Positions 1 through 9,051 of a stretch of 64,000 bases of DNA are shown one piece after another (the first letter of the stretch is position 1; the number at the start of each line of letters is the position of its first letter). The DNA is from Sphingomonadales bacterium 12-68-11. Its GTDB lineage: Bacteria > Pseudomonadota > Alphaproteobacteria > Sphingomonadales > Sphingomonadaceae. Under the pieces are notes generated by a model. The model searched no databases. It was given only the letters and a program-made list of their open reading frames with translations, and had not been told where the DNA came from. The position numbers and the translations under genes are program-made. The DNA is taken from positions 987,643-1,051,642 of the forward strand of contig NCCV01000003.1 in the NCBI GenBank assembly GCA_002279825.1, in the 5' to 3' direction.

Positions 1-1
1 C

Positions 2-871
2 GGCGGGATCGCTGCATCAGAATGGCTTCTCCCCACTTACGGCTGGCGCGCGATCTTCGAGTTCGGCGCGGTCGTCACCGCACTGCTGATCCCGGTGGTG
101 TTGCTGGTGGTGCCCGAGACCGCGGCTTACAACGCCGCCAAGGGCAACCTGGCCGGGGTCAATCATACGTTGAAGGCGTTCGGTAAGCCCGCCGTCGAGG
201 CGCTGCCGGTTGCCGCCGCGGGCACCGTGAAGCCCAAGGTGACCGACATCCTCTCGAACCCGCAACTGCGCCCGGTCACGCTGCTGCTCGCATTCGGTTA
301 CATGTTCCACACCATCACCTTCTACTACATCCTCAAGTTCGCGGTGCAGATCGTGGCCGACTATCCGCCCGGCTACCCGCCGGCCGAAGCCGCGACCGTG
401 CTGACCTGGGCCAATGTCGGCGGCTTCCTCGGCAGCTTCGTGTTCGGCGCGGTGATGGCCAAGTTCGGCATCCGCTGGCCGACCGCGCTGATGCTGCTGA
501 TTGGCTCGGTGGCGGTGGCCTCGTTCGGGCTTGGGCGCGAGACGCTGTCGGGCTGGCAATGGGCGACGATCCTGACCGGGTTCTTCACCAACGCCGCGAT
601 CAGCGGGTACTACGCGGCCTATGCACGCGGCTTCCCGGCTTACGCGCGCGCCACGGGTACCGGGTTCGTGCTCGGGGTCGGCCGCCTCGGCGCGGCGGGT
701 AGCCCGATCATCGCCGGCGCGCTGTTTGGCTGGCTGGGCAACGACCAGTTGCTGACCGTCTCGATCATCATGGCGATGGGTTCGGTCGCGTCGCTGATCC
801 TGTTCCTTATGCTGCCCGAGCGCGACGGCGACACCGTGATGCAGGAAGCGGCCGCCAAACAGGCCGGATAG
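2..871 (+). CDS. MFS transporter, C-terminal part (5' end outside window)
   Basis: The reading frame is open from base 2, so this is the C-terminal ~289 residues of a larger gene. The visible part has at least six hydrophobic segments, a loop typical of the middle of 12-helix major facilitator permeases, and ends in a short charged tail. A GWRAIFEFGA segment resembles the region between helices 5 and 6 of sugar/aromatic acid:H+ symporters. The substrate cannot be read from the sequence. It ends 93 bases before the formaldehyde dehydrogenase gene, which may hint at transport of a C1-releasing or aromatic compound, but this is inference only. Confidence 0.8.
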   Translation, partial: GGIAASEWLLPTYGWRAIFEFGAVVTALLIPVVLLVVPETAAYNAAKGNLAGVNHTLKAFGKPAVEALPVAAAGTVKPKVTDILSNPQLRPVTLLLAFGYMFHTITFYYILKFAVQIVADYPPGYPPAEAATVLTWANVGGFLGSFVFGAVMAKFGIRWPTALMLLIGSVAVASFGLGRETLSGWQWATILTGFFTNAAISGYYAAYARGFPAYARATGTGFVLGVGRLGAAGSPIIAGALFGWLGNDQLLTVSIIMAMGSVASLILFLMLPERDGDTVMQEAAAKQAG

Positions 872-904
872 CCTCCGGCCCGCATTGGGGCTGGCAAGCG
901 ATTT

Positions 905-940
905 CGCGACGCGCCAAGAGGCGCTCGCGATTCGTTTGCT
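905..940 (+). terminator. possible intrinsic terminator after MFS gene
   Basis: Arms at 905-915 and 920-929 pair over ten base pairs with one bulged C and an AAGA loop, followed by a short T-containing stretch (ATTCGTTTGC). The T tract is weak, so termination efficiency is uncertain. Confidence 0.4.
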
Positions 941-964
941 TACTAACCTTTTCGGGAGTTACCG

Positions 965-2077
965 ATGAAGACCCGCGCCGCCGTCGCTTTCGCCGCCAAG
1001 CAGCCGCTCGAGATCGTCGAGCTCGACCTCGAAGGCCCCAAGGCCGGCGAAGTGCTGGTCGAAATCATGGCCACCGGCATCTGCCACACCGATGCCTACA
1101 CGCTCGACGGGCTCGACAGCGAAGGCCTGTTCCCCTCCGTGCTCGGCCACGAAGGCGCGGGGGTGGTGCGCGAGGTCGGGCCGGGGGTGACCTCGGTCAA
1201 GCCGGGCGACCACGTGATCCCGCTCTACACCCCCGAATGCCGCCAGTGTAAGTCGTGCCTCAGCGGCAAGACCAATCTGTGCACCGCGATCCGCGCCACC
1301 CAGGGCAAGGGCCTGATGCCCGACGGGACCAGCCGGTTCAGCTACAAGGGCGAGACGATCTACCACTACATGGGCTGTTCGACGTTCTCGAACTTCACCG
1401 TGCTGCCCGAGATCGCGGTTGCCAAGATCCGCGAGGACGCGCCGTTCCAGTCGAGCTGCTACATCGGCTGCGGCGTCACCACCGGCGTGGGCGCAGTGAT
1501 CAACACCGCCAAGGTCCAGGTCGGCGACAATGTCGTGGTGTTCGGCCTCGGCGGGATCGGGCTCAACGTGATCCAGGGCGCGCGCCTCGCCGGCGCGGAC
1601 AAGATCATCGGCGTCGACATCAACCCGACCCGCGAGGAGTGGGGCCGCAAGTTCGGTATGACCGACTTCCTCAACACCAGGGGCATGAGCCGCGAAGAGA
1701 CCGTCGCCGCGATCGTCGCGCTGACCGACGGCGGGGCGGACTATACCTTCGACGCGACCGGCAATACCGAGGTGATGCGCACCGCGCTCGAAGCCTGCCA
1801 CCGCGGCTGGGGCACGTCGATCGTGATCGGCGTGGCCGAAGCCGGCAAGGAAATTGCGACCCGCCCGTTCCAGCTCGTGACCGGGCGCAACTGGCGCGGC
1901 ACCGCCTTCGGCGGCGCCAAGGGCCGCACCGACGTGCCCAAGATCGTCGACATGTACATGACCGGCAAGATCGAGATCGATCCGATGATCACTCATGTGA
2001 TGGGTCTCGAAGAGATCAACACCGCCTTCGACCTGATGCACGCCGGGGAGAGCATCCGCAGCGTCGTCGTCTACTGA
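965..2077 (+). CDS. frmA: S-(hydroxymethyl)glutathione dehydrogenase / class III alcohol dehydrogenase
   Basis: Oxidises S-hydroxymethylglutathione, the spontaneous adduct of formaldehyde and glutathione, to S-formylglutathione with NAD+ in the cytoplasm. The 370-residue length is standard for class III ADH. Visible marks are the catalytic zinc ligands (ICHTDAYT near residue 40 and GHEGAG near 65), the structural zinc cluster [15 protein letters not shown] near 95-109, and the Rossmann motif [14 protein letters not shown] near 195. A GGGAGTT ribosome site precedes the ATG. It opens a C1 module with the formylglutathione hydrolase and formate dehydrogenase downstream. A REP-like element follows the stop, so co-transcription with the next gene is not assured. 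Confidence 0.95.
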   Translation: MKTRAAVAFAAKQPLEIVELDLEGPKAGEVLVEIMATGICHTDAYTLDGLDSEGLFPSVLGHEGAGVVREVGPGVTSVKPGDHVIPLYTPECRQCKSCLSGKTNLCTAIRATQGKGLMPDGTSRFSYKGETIYHYMGCSTFSNFTVLPEIAVAKIREDAPFQSSCYIGCGVTTGVGAVINTAKVQVGDNVVVFGLGGIGLNVIQGARLAGADKIIGVDINPTREEWGRKFGMTDFLNTRGMSREETVAAIVALTDGGADYTFDATGNTEVMRTALEACHRGWGTSIVIGVAEAGKEIATRPFQLVTGRNWRGTAFGGAKGRTDVPKIVDMYMTGKIEIDPMITHVMGLEEINTAFDLMHAGESIRSVVVY

Positions 2078-2095
2078 GCAGAACGACGGCGAGTT

Positions 2096-2178
2096 CGTCA
2101 TTGCGAGCGTAGCGAAGCAATCCAGGGCCGCGCTGCACCGCGCTGGATTGCTTCGTCGCTCCGCTCCTCGCAATGACG
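2096..2178. repeat. REP-like palindromic intergenic element, copy 1
   Basis: An 83-bp imperfect palindrome that begins CGTCATTGCGAGCG and ends with its complement CCTCGCAATGACG, with internal complementary arms around GAAGCAATCCAG/CTGGATTGCTTC. A second copy lies at 9357-9441. Closely similar sequences are common intergenic repeats in alphaproteobacterial genomes. It folds into a long hairpin between frmA and the VOC gene, where it may affect mRNA stability or attenuate readthrough. Confidence 0.85.
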
Positions 2179-2217
2179 AGGGGAAGTGAGTCGCCACCTA
2201 CCGAAGGAGAGAACCCC

Positions 2218-2595
2218 ATGTTCACGCACGCATTCGTCGGATCCAACGACATCGAGAAAAGCCGCCAGTTCTACGACGCCACGATGGGCGTGCTCGGCTA
2301 CCAGAACGTGGTCCCGCCCGAGGCCGGCCAGCTGGTCTATGCCGGTCCGACCGGCACTTTCATCGTCGGCCCGCCTCTCAACGGCGAACCCGCGACCCAC
2401 GCCAACGGTGGCACGCTCGGCTTTGCCGCGCCCGATGATGCGACCGTGGCCGCCTGGCACGCGGCCGGCCTCGCCGCCGGCGGCAGGTGCGACGGCGAGC
2501 CCGGCCCGCGCGAGCGCGCGCCCAACCAGTCGGTCGGCGCTTACTTGCGCGATCCCGACGGCAACAAGATCTGCGCGTTCCATATGCGCCACTGA
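2218..2595 (+). CDS. VOC family protein (glyoxalase/bleomycin resistance fold)
   Basis: A 125-residue protein of the vicinal oxygen chelate superfamily. It opens with the characteristic FVGSNDIEKSRQFYDATMGVLGY strand-helix pattern (first metal-ligand region) and ends with YLRDPDGNKICAFHMR, the usual second half-module end. The ATG at 2218 is preceded by GAAGGAGAG, a strong ribosome site, which decides this start over one 45 bases upstream that lies in the REP element. Substrate unknown. Its place between frmA and fghA suggests a role with glutathione adducts, as in glyoxalase I relatives, but this is inference. Confidence 0.85.
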   Translation: MFTHAFVGSNDIEKSRQFYDATMGVLGYQNVVPPEAGQLVYAGPTGTFIVGPPLNGEPATHANGGTLGFAAPDDATVAAWHAAGLAAGGRCDGEPGPRERAPNQSVGAYLRDPDGNKICAFHMRH

Positions 2596-2615
2596 GCCGG
2601 GCGCGGGTTCCAAAC

Positions 2616-2650
2616 AGCCCCGCCGCCGGAACCCCGGCGGCGGGGCTTTT
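2616..2650 (+). terminator. strong intrinsic terminator after VOC gene
   Basis: A perfect 13-bp stem (2617-2629 with 2634-2646, GCCCCGCCGCCGG and its complement) closes an AACC loop and is followed directly by TTTT. This separates the frmA/VOC transcript from the fghA-fds transcript. Confidence 0.9.
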
Positions 2651-2725
2651 CATGTGCGGAGCGTAGCGCAGGAGCGGCAAAAAACCTTAGCTTTGCACTT
2701 TCACAAGAGCGAAATTTTCGGCTAC

Positions 2726-2806
2726 ATGATGAAGCAGCCGGCCAAGCCGGAAGGATTCGAGAGGACGCCGCCGATGTTCACCCGCCTGTTCCCGATGCAG
2801 CGTTGA
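2726..2806 (+). CDS. possible 26-residue upstream peptide of fghA
   Basis: A short frame with tandem ATG codons (MMKQPAKPEGFERTPP...) lies between the terminator and fghA. Its TGA overlaps a TTG codon that is in frame with fghA (TTGA), which would allow translational coupling. The peptide is basic and proline-rich and I do not recognise a family. The ribosome site is weak (AAGAGCG). It may be a leader peptide or chance. Confidence 0.25.
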   Translation: MMKQPAKPEGFERTPPMFTRLFPMQR

Positions 2807-2823
2807 GCCCGGCGGCGAGCACG

Positions 2824-3678
2824 ATGGAAACCGTCTCGACCGCGCGCGCCTTCGGCGGAACGCAGGGCGTCTATCGCCACGATTCCGCCGCGACCGGCAC
2901 GTCGATGACGTTCGCGGTCTATGTCCCCGATCACGCGCCAGGCGCCCGTCTGCCGGTGCTGTGGTACCTCTCGGGCCTGACCTGCACCCACGCCAACGTG
3001 ATGGACAAGGGCGAGTACCGCGCGGCCTGCGCCGAACACGGGATCGTGTTCGTCGCGCCCGACACGAGCCCGCGCGGACCCGATCTGAACGGGGGCGAGG
3101 TGGCGAACGACGAAAGCTACGACCTCGGCCAGGGCGCCGGGTTCTACGTCGATGCCACGCAGGAACCGTGGACGCCGCACTTCCGCATGCGCAGCTACAT
3201 CGAAGACGAGCTGCCCGCGCTGCTCGCGGCCGAGTTCCCCGTCGATATGGACCGCCAGGGCATCACCGGCCATTCGATGGGCGGCCACGGCGCGCTGACG
3301 ATCAGCCTGCGCAACCCGGGCCGGTTCACATCGACCAGCGCCTTCGCCCCGATCGTCAGCCCGCTGCAGTGCCCGTGGGGCGAAAAGGCGCTCGGAGTCT
3401 ACCTCGGGCCTGACCGCGCCGCCTGGGCAGAATACGACGCCTGCGCGCTCATCCGGGGCGGCGCGCACCTGCCCGACCTGCTGGTCGACCAGGGCACCGC
3501 GGACGGCTTCCTCGAAACCCAGCTCAAGACGCAATTGCTGGACGAAGCGTGCCGCGATGTGGATATGCGCGCCACGATCCGGATGCAGGAGGGGTACGAC
3601 CACTCGTACTTCTTCATCTCGACCTTCATGGCCGAGCATATTGCCTGGCATGCGGCCAGATTGAATGGGAAGGCCTGA
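2824..3678 (+). CDS. fghA: S-formylglutathione hydrolase
   Basis: Hydrolyses S-formylglutathione to formate and glutathione, the second step of glutathione-linked formaldehyde detoxification. The 284-residue esterase-D-type alpha/beta hydrolase shows LWYLSGLTCTHANVM near residue 45, the nucleophile elbow GHSMGGHGAL near 148-157, and a late DHSYFFISTF that carries the catalytic histidine. The start at ATG 2824 gives METVSTARAFGGTQG, which matches the usual N-terminus of the family. A TTG at 2803 that overlaps the upstream peptide stop is an alternative. The next gene follows after 4 bases. Confidence 0.92.
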   Translation: METVSTARAFGGTQGVYRHDSAATGTSMTFAVYVPDHAPGARLPVLWYLSGLTCTHANVMDKGEYRAACAEHGIVFVAPDTSPRGPDLNGGEVANDESYDLGQGAGFYVDATQEPWTPHFRMRSYIEDELPALLAAEFPVDMDRQGITGHSMGGHGALTISLRNPGRFTSTSAFAPIVSPLQCPWGEKALGVYLGPDRAAWAEYDACALIRGGAHLPDLLVDQGTADGFLETQLKTQLLDEACRDVDMRATIRMQEGYDHSYFFISTFMAEHIAWHAARLNGKA

Positions 3679-3682
3679 CGCC

Positions 3683-4111
3683 GTGAGTTCCAAGCCCGAC
3701 AGGATCGCCGCGATCCTTGCCGATCACCGTGGGCGCGAAGGCCCGCTGCTGCCGATCCTGCACGACGTGCAGGCCGAGTTCGGTTGCGTCGATGCCGAAG
3801 CCGAGGCGCTGATCGCGCACGATCTCAATCTCAGCCGCGCCGACGTGCACGGGGTGGTCAGCTTCTACCACGATTTCCATGCCAGCGCCGATCCGCGCCC
3901 CGAAGTGCAGATCTGCCGCGCCGAAGCCTGCAAGGCGCGCGGGGTCGAGGCTCTGATGGACACAGCGACGCGCGCCGCGGGCGAGCGCGTGCGGCTTCAC
4001 ACCGTCTATTGCCTCGGCCTGTGCAGCGCCGGCCCGGCGGCGCGCGTCGGCGACCGGCTTCACGCCCGCCTCGACGCCGACAGCCTCGCCCGTGTGATCG
4101 AGAACGCCTGA
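3683..4111 (+). CDS. fdsG: NAD-dependent formate dehydrogenase gamma subunit (NuoE-like)
   Basis: The 142-residue thioredoxin-like [2Fe-2S] subunit of the soluble molybdenum formate dehydrogenase, homologous to NuoE of complex I. Cluster ligands are visible as CRAEACKARG and YCLGLCSAGP. The GTG start at 3683 is chosen because GGGAAGG sits nine bases upstream; an in-frame ATG at 3665 overlaps the end of fghA and lacks this. With FdsB it passes electrons from formate oxidation to NAD+. The stop overlaps the fdsB start (TGATG). Confidence 0.93.
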   Translation: MSSKPDRIAAILADHRGREGPLLPILHDVQAEFGCVDAEAEALIAHDLNLSRADVHGVVSFYHDFHASADPRPEVQICRAEACKARGVEALMDTATRAAGERVRLHTVYCLGLCSAGPAARVGDRLHARLDADSLARVIENA

Positions 4112-5670
4112 TGAAGATCGTCCGCATTTCCGACGACGCGCTCGCCCGGGCGCTCGGCGCCGACGAACTGGCTGCAGCCTTCGCCGCGAGAGGCCACACG
4201 GTCTATCGCACTTCGAGCTGGGGCATGCACTGGCTCGAACCGCTGGTCGAGATCGATGGCATGGGCTTCGGCCCGGCCACGCTCGCCGACGTCGAGCCCA
4301 TTCTCGCCGGCACCAGCAGCACGGCCATCGGCGAGATCATCGAGCACCCTTTCATCGCTCGCCAGCAGCGCCTGACTTTCGCGCGCGCCGGGCAGACCCG
4401 CCCGACCAGCCTCGAGGATTACGAAGCCACCGGCGGCTGGGCCGGGCTCGCTCGCGCCCGCAAGATCGGGCCCGAGCGCACCATCGAGGACGTGCTGCAA
4501 TCGGGCCTGCGCGGCCGCGGTGGCGCCGGCTTTCCGGCCGGGATCAAGTGGCAGACCGTGGCCAAAACGCCCGGTCCGCAGAAGTACGTGGTGTGCAATG
4601 CCGACGAAGGCGACAGCGGCACTTTCGCCGACCGCATGGTCATGGAAGGTGATCCCTACCAACTGATCGAAGGCATGGCGATCGCGGCCCACGCCGTGGG
4701 AGCGAGCCAAGGCTACATCTACTGCCGCAGCGAATACCCCGACGCGATCCGCAAACTGACCGAGGCGCTCAGGCTCTGCGCGCACGTGATCGCGCCGTTC
4801 CGCTGCGAAGTGCGCGTGGGCGCGGGCGCCTATGTGTGCGGCGAGGAGACTAGCCTCCTCAACAGTCTCGAAGGCAAACGCGGCGAAGTGCGCGCCAAGC
4901 CGCCGCTGCCGGCTATCCAGGGATTGTTCGGCCGCCCGACGGTGGTCAACAACGTGCTGACGCTGGCGGCGGTGCCGCACATCCTCGCCGAGGGCGGCGC
5001 AGCGCACTATCAGACTCTCGGCCTCGGGCGATCGAAAGGCACCATGCCGATCCAGCTCGCCGGCAACATCAAGCACGGCGGGCTGTTCGAGACCGCGTTC
5101 GGGATCAGCCTGCGCGAGCTGATCCACGACGTGGGCGGCGGCACGGCCAGCGGGCGGCCGGTCAAGGCGGTGCAGGTCGGCGGGCCGCTCGGCGCCTACC
5201 TCCACCCCGACCAGTTCGACATCCGCTTCGACTACGAGGAATATACCGCCGCCGATGCCCTCATCGGCCACGCGGGGATCACCGTGTTCGACGACAGCGC
5301 CGACATGGGCGGCATGGCGCGCTTCGCGATGGAATTCTGCGCAGCCGAAAGCTGCGGCAAGTGCACGCCGTGCCGGATCGGCGCGGTGCGCGGGGTCGAG
5401 ATCATCGACCGGATCCGCGCCGGCGGCCGCCCGGCCGACGCGGTCGAGCGTCTGCCGGTCATGCACAACGCGCCCAAGACCGGCCGCCTGCCCGAACAGG
5501 ACATCGCGCTCCTCACCGACCTGTGCGAGACGATGAAGTTCGGCTCGCTCTGCGCGCTCGGCGGGTTCACCCCTTATCCGGTGATGAGCGCGCTCAAGAA
5601 CTGGCCCGAGGATTTCCTGCCCGGACGCGACGGCGCGGCCGACAATCTGCTCGACCGGAACGAGGCGTAG
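4111..5670 (+). CDS. fdsB: NAD-dependent formate dehydrogenase beta subunit (NuoF-like)
   Basis: The 519-residue diaphorase subunit that carries FMN, the NAD(H) site and a [4Fe-4S] cluster. Visible motifs are the FMN/NADH glycine loop GLRGRGGAGFPAGIKW near residue 132-147, ADEGDSGTF, the second glycine region GAGAYVCGEETSLLNSLEG near 236-254, and the cluster motif CAESCGKCTPCRIG near 410-423. The N-terminal ~100 residues form an extra domain seen in Fds-type but not in NuoF proteins. It starts by overlap with fdsG and ends by overlap with mobA (TAGTG). Confidence 0.95.
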   Translation: MKIVRISDDALARALGADELAAAFAARGHTVYRTSSWGMHWLEPLVEIDGMGFGPATLADVEPILAGTSSTAIGEIIEHPFIARQQRLTFARAGQTRPTSLEDYEATGGWAGLARARKIGPERTIEDVLQSGLRGRGGAGFPAGIKWQTVAKTPGPQKYVVCNADEGDSGTFADRMVMEGDPYQLIEGMAIAAHAVGASQGYIYCRSEYPDAIRKLTEALRLCAHVIAPFRCEVRVGAGAYVCGEETSLLNSLEGKRGEVRAKPPLPAIQGLFGRPTVVNNVLTLAAVPHILAEGGAAHYQTLGLGRSKGTMPIQLAGNIKHGGLFETAFGISLRELIHDVGGGTASGRPVKAVQVGGPLGAYLHPDQFDIRFDYEEYTAADALIGHAGITVFDDSADMGGMARFAMEFCAAESCGKCTPCRIGAVRGVEIIDRIRAGGRPADAVERLPVMHNAPKTGRLPEQDIALLTDLCETMKFGSLCALGGFTPYPVMSALKNWPEDFLPGRDGAADNLLDRNEA

Positions 5671-6212
5671 TGATCCTCGGCGTGGTCCTTGCCGGCGGCC
5701 AGTCGACGCGCTTCGGCAGCGACAAGGCGCTTGCCGAACTGGGCGGCCACACCCTGCTCAATCGCGCTTACGACGCCCTGACCGGCTTCTGCGAACTGGT
5801 GGTCGTCGCCGGGCGCGAGCGCGGACCCGGGCACTGCATCCCCGACTGGCCGCGCGCCGGCATGGGCCCGCTCGGCGGGATCGCCGCCGGGCTGCACCTC
5901 GCGCGCGATGACGGCTATGCCAGCGTGCTGACCTGCGGGGTGGATTCGGTCGGGCTGCCCGACGACCTGCTCGAACGGCTGTCCCCCGCCCCCGCCTATG
6001 TCGAGAGCCAGCCGGTTATCGGCCACTGGCCGGCGGACGCCGTTGACGCGCTCGAAACCCTGCTGCTGGCAGAGACCCGGCATTCGATGCTTGCGTTCGC
6101 CGAGGCCGTCGGCGCAACAGCCGTGAAAATCGGCGAGAAGCCTGCTAACATCAACACACCGGCGGACCTTGATCGTCTTGGGGCCGCGGCGGAGACGAAC
6201 GATGGGATATGA
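5670..6212 (+). CDS. mobA: molybdenum cofactor guanylyltransferase
   Basis: Transfers GMP from GTP to molybdopterin to make the guanine dinucleotide cofactor, which the formate dehydrogenase alpha subunit needs as bis-MGD. The nucleotide motif LAGGQSTRFGSDKAL lies at residues 7-21 and the C-terminal NINTPADLDRLG is typical of the family. The length is 180 residues. The GTG start overlaps the fdsB TAG, and the stop overlaps fdsA by 11 bases, so it is translationally embedded in the fds operon. This couples cofactor supply to enzyme synthesis. Confidence 0.92.
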   Translation: MILGVVLAGGQSTRFGSDKALAELGGHTLLNRAYDALTGFCELVVVAGRERGPGHCIPDWPRAGMGPLGGIAAGLHLARDDGYASVLTCGVDSVGLPDDLLERLSPAPAYVESQPVIGHWPADAVDALETLLLAETRHSMLAFAEAVGATAVKIGEKPANINTPADLDRLGAAAETNDGI

Positions 6213-9051
6213 ACGCCAGCAGGATTTCGGCACCCCCGAAAGCCTCTCCACCGAGATGGTCTCGCTGACCATTGATGGGCGCGCGGTCACCGTGCCGGCG
6301 GGCACCAGCGTGATGCGCGCCGCGGCCGAAGTCGGCGGTTCGATCCCCAAGCTGTGCGCGACCGACAACGTCAAAGCGTTCGGCTCGTGCCGGCTGTGCC
6401 TGGTCGAGATCGAAGGCGCGCGCGGCACGCCGGCGAGCTGCACTACCCCGGTCATGCCCGGGATGAAGGTCTCCACCCAGACCCCGCGGCTCGAGAAGCT
6501 GCGTAAGGGGGTGATGGAGCTCTACATCTCCGACCACCCGCTCGACTGCCTGACCTGCAGCGCCAACAACGACTGCGAACTGCAGGACCAGGCCGCCGCG
6601 GTCGGCCTGCGCGACGTGCGCTACGGCTACGAGGGCGCCAACAACCTGTCGCAGGGGATCGACACCTCGAACCCGTACTTCGACTTCGATCCCTCCAAGT
6701 GCATCGTCTGCAGCCGCTGCGTCCGCGCGTGCGACGAAGTGCAGGGCACGTTCGCGCTCACGATCGACGGGCGCGGGTTCGCCTCCAAGGTCAGCGCCGG
6801 TCAGACCGAGGACAACTTCCTCGGTTCCGAATGCGTCAGCTGCGGCGCCTGCGTGCAGGCCTGCCCGACCGCGACTCTCCAGGAAAAGAGCGTCAAGGCG
6901 ATCGGCAAGCCCGAGCGCGCGGTGGTCACGACTTGCGCCTATTGCGGCGTCGGCTGCACCTTCCGCGCGGAGATGCGCGGCGAGCAGCTCGTCCGCATGG
7001 TGCCGTGGAAGGACGGCAAGGCCAACCGCGGGCATAGCTGCGTCAAGGGCCGCTTCGCTTACGGCTATGCCAAGCACCAGGACCGCATCCTCTCGCCGAT
7101 GATCCGCGACAGCATCGACCAGCCCTGGAAAGAAGTGAGCTGGGAGGAAGCGATCGGCTTCGCCGCCGACAAGATCACCCGTCTCAAGGCCGAACACGGC
7201 GCCCGCGCGCTCGGCGGCATCACCTCGAGCCGCTGCACCAACGAGGAGACCTTCCTCGTCCAGAAGCTGATCCGCGGCGCGTTCGGCTCGAACAACGTCG
7301 ATACCTGCGCGCGCGTCTGCCACAGCCCGACCGGCTACGGGCTCAAGACCACCTTCGGCACCAGCGCGGGCACCCAGGACTTCGATTCGGTCATGGATTC
7401 GGACGTGATCCTGGTGATCGGCGCCAACCCCACCGACGGCCACCCGGTGTTTGCCAGCCGCATGAAGCGCCGGCTGCGCCAGGGCGCCAAGTTGATCGTG
7501 ATCGATCCGCGCCGGATCGACCTGGTGCGCAGCCCGCACATCGAGGCCGAGTTCCACCTGCCGCTGCAACCCGGCACCAACGTCGCCGTGCTGACCAGCA
7601 TCGCGCACGTGATCGTGACCGAAGGCCTCGCCGACGAAGCGTTCATTCGCGAGCGCTGCGACTGGGACGAGTTCGAGGACTGGGCGCGCTTCGTTTCCGA
7701 CGAGAAGCACAGCCCCGAATATCTCGAAGCCGTCACCCGCGTGCCCGCGGCGGACTTGCGCGGTGCTGCGCGGCTGTTCGCCACCGGCGGCAACGGCGCG
7801 ATCTATTACGGCCTCGGGGTGACCGAGCACAGCCAGGGCTCCTCGACGGTCATGGCGATCGCCAACCTGGCGATGGTCACCGGCAACGTCGGCCGGCGCG
7901 GCGTGGGCGTGAACCCGCTGCGCGGCCAGAACAACGTCCAGGGCGCCTGCGACATGGGCAGCTTCCCGCACGAGCTGAGCGGCTATCGCCACATCTCCGA
8001 CGCCGAGACGCGCAAGCTGTTCGAGGACGACTGGGGCGTCACGCTCGACAGCGAGCCGGGCCTGCGCATCCCCAACATGCTCGACGCCGCGGTCGATGGC
8101 ACCTTCAAGGCGATCTACATCCAGGGCGAGGACATCCTCCAGTCCGATCCCGACACCCGCCACGTCTCGGCCGGTCTCGCGGCGATGGACTGCGTGATCG
8201 TCCACGACCTGTTCCTCAACGAGACCGCGAACTACGCGCACGTGTTCCTGCCGGGCAGCACTTTCCTCGAGAAGAACGGCACCTTTACCAATGCCGAGCG
8301 GCGCATCCAGCCGGTCCGTAAGGTGATGGAGCCGGCCAACGGCTACGAGGACTGGCAGGTCACGCAGCTGCTCGCCAACGCGCTCGGCGCCGAGTGGGAC
8401 TACACGCACCCGAGCGAGATCATCGACGAGATCGCGCGCCTCACGCCGAGCTTCGCCGGCCTTTCGTGGCAGCGGCTCCAGGACAAGGGCTCGGTCCAGT
8501 GGCCGGTCAACGACAAGGCGCCCGAAGGCAGCCCGATCATGCACACCGAAGGGTTCGTGCGCGGCAAGGGCAAGTTCGTGGTCACCGAATACGTGCCGAC
8601 CGACGAGCGGACCGGCCCGCGCTTCCCGCTGCTGCTGACCACCGGGCGGATCCTCAGCCACTACAACGTCGGCGCGCAAACCCGCCGCACCGCCAACGTC
8701 GCCTGGCATCCCGAGGATCTGCTCGAGATGCATGAGACCGACGCCGAGAACCGCGGCCTCAAGACCGGTGACTGGGCCAAGCTCGCCAGCCGCTCGGGCG
8801 AGACGACCTTGCGCGTCAAGGTCACCGACCGGGTCGCGCCGGGCGTGGTCTACACCACCTTCCACCACCCGGCGACGCAGGCCAACGTGGTCACCACCGA
8901 CTTCTCCGACTGGGCCACCAACTGCCCCGAGTACAAGGTTACCGCGGTGCAGATCATGCCCTCCAACGGCCCGACCGACTGGCAGGAGGAGTACACCGAA
9001 CTCAGCGAGCGCAGCCGCCGCATCGCGCACGAGGTGGAGCCGGCCGAGTGA
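6202..9051 (+). CDS. fdsA: NAD-dependent formate dehydrogenase alpha subunit (molybdopterin, Cys-type)
   Basis: The 949-residue catalytic subunit that oxidises formate to CO2. In order: an N-terminal [2Fe-2S] domain (CATDNVKAFGSCRLC), a His-Cys3 [4Fe-4S] site (HPLDCLTCSANNDC), two ferredoxin clusters (CIVCSRCVRAC and CVSCGACVQACPT), the CAYCGVGC cluster before the molybdopterin domains, and the active-site CHSPTGYGL. The catalytic residue is cysteine at about residue 373 (TGC at 7318-7320), not selenocysteine. A dinucleotide-binding C-terminal domain ends the protein. GGAG precedes ATG 6202. The stop overlaps fdsD (GTGA). Confidence 0.96.
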   Translation: MGYERQQDFGTPESLSTEMVSLTIDGRAVTVPAGTSVMRAAAEVGGSIPKLCATDNVKAFGSCRLCLVEIEGARGTPASCTTPVMPGMKVSTQTPRLEKLRKGVMELYISDHPLDCLTCSANNDCELQDQAAAVGLRDVRYGYEGANNLSQGIDTSNPYFDFDPSKCIVCSRCVRACDEVQGTFALTIDGRGFASKVSAGQTEDNFLGSECVSCGACVQACPTATLQEKSVKAIGKPERAVVTTCAYCGVGCTFRAEMRGEQLVRMVPWKDGKANRGHSCVKGRFAYGYAKHQDRILSPMIRDSIDQPWKEVSWEEAIGFAADKITRLKAEHGARALGGITSSRCTNEETFLVQKLIRGAFGSNNVDTCARVCHSPTGYGLKTTFGTSAGTQDFDSVMDSDVILVIGANPTDGHPVFASRMKRRLRQGAKLIVIDPRRIDLVRSPHIEAEFHLPLQPGTNVAVLTSIAHVIVTEGLADEAFIRERCDWDEFEDWARFVSDEKHSPEYLEAVTRVPAADLRGAARLFATGGNGAIYYGLGVTEHSQGSSTVMAIANLAMVTGNVGRRGVGVNPLRGQNNVQGACDMGSFPHELSGYRHISDAETRKLFEDDWGVTLDSEPGLRIPNMLDAAVDGTFKAIYIQGEDILQSDPDTRHVSAGLAAMDCVIVHDLFLNETANYAHVFLPGSTFLEKNGTFTNAERRIQPVRKVMEPANGYEDWQVTQLLANALGAEWDYTHPSEIIDEIARLTPSFAGLSWQRLQDKGSVQWPVNDKAPEGSPIMHTEGFVRGKGKFVVTEYVPTDERTGPRFPLLLTTGRILSHYNVGAQTRRTANVAWHPEDLLEMHETDAENRGLKTGDWAKLASRSGETTLRVKVTDRVAPGVVYTTFHHPATQANVVTTDFSDWATNCPEYKVTAVQIMPSNGPTDWQEEYTELSERSRRIAHEVEPAE

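Noticed and set aside
7318..7320. Selenocysteine formate dehydrogenase
   Set aside because: The active-site codon is TGC for cysteine, not TGA.
6151..9030. A 959-codon open frame antisense to fdsA
   Set aside because: It is a GC-rich shadow of fdsA: low-complexity Ala/Gly/Arg/His content and no domain, while the plus strand encodes a full formate dehydrogenase.
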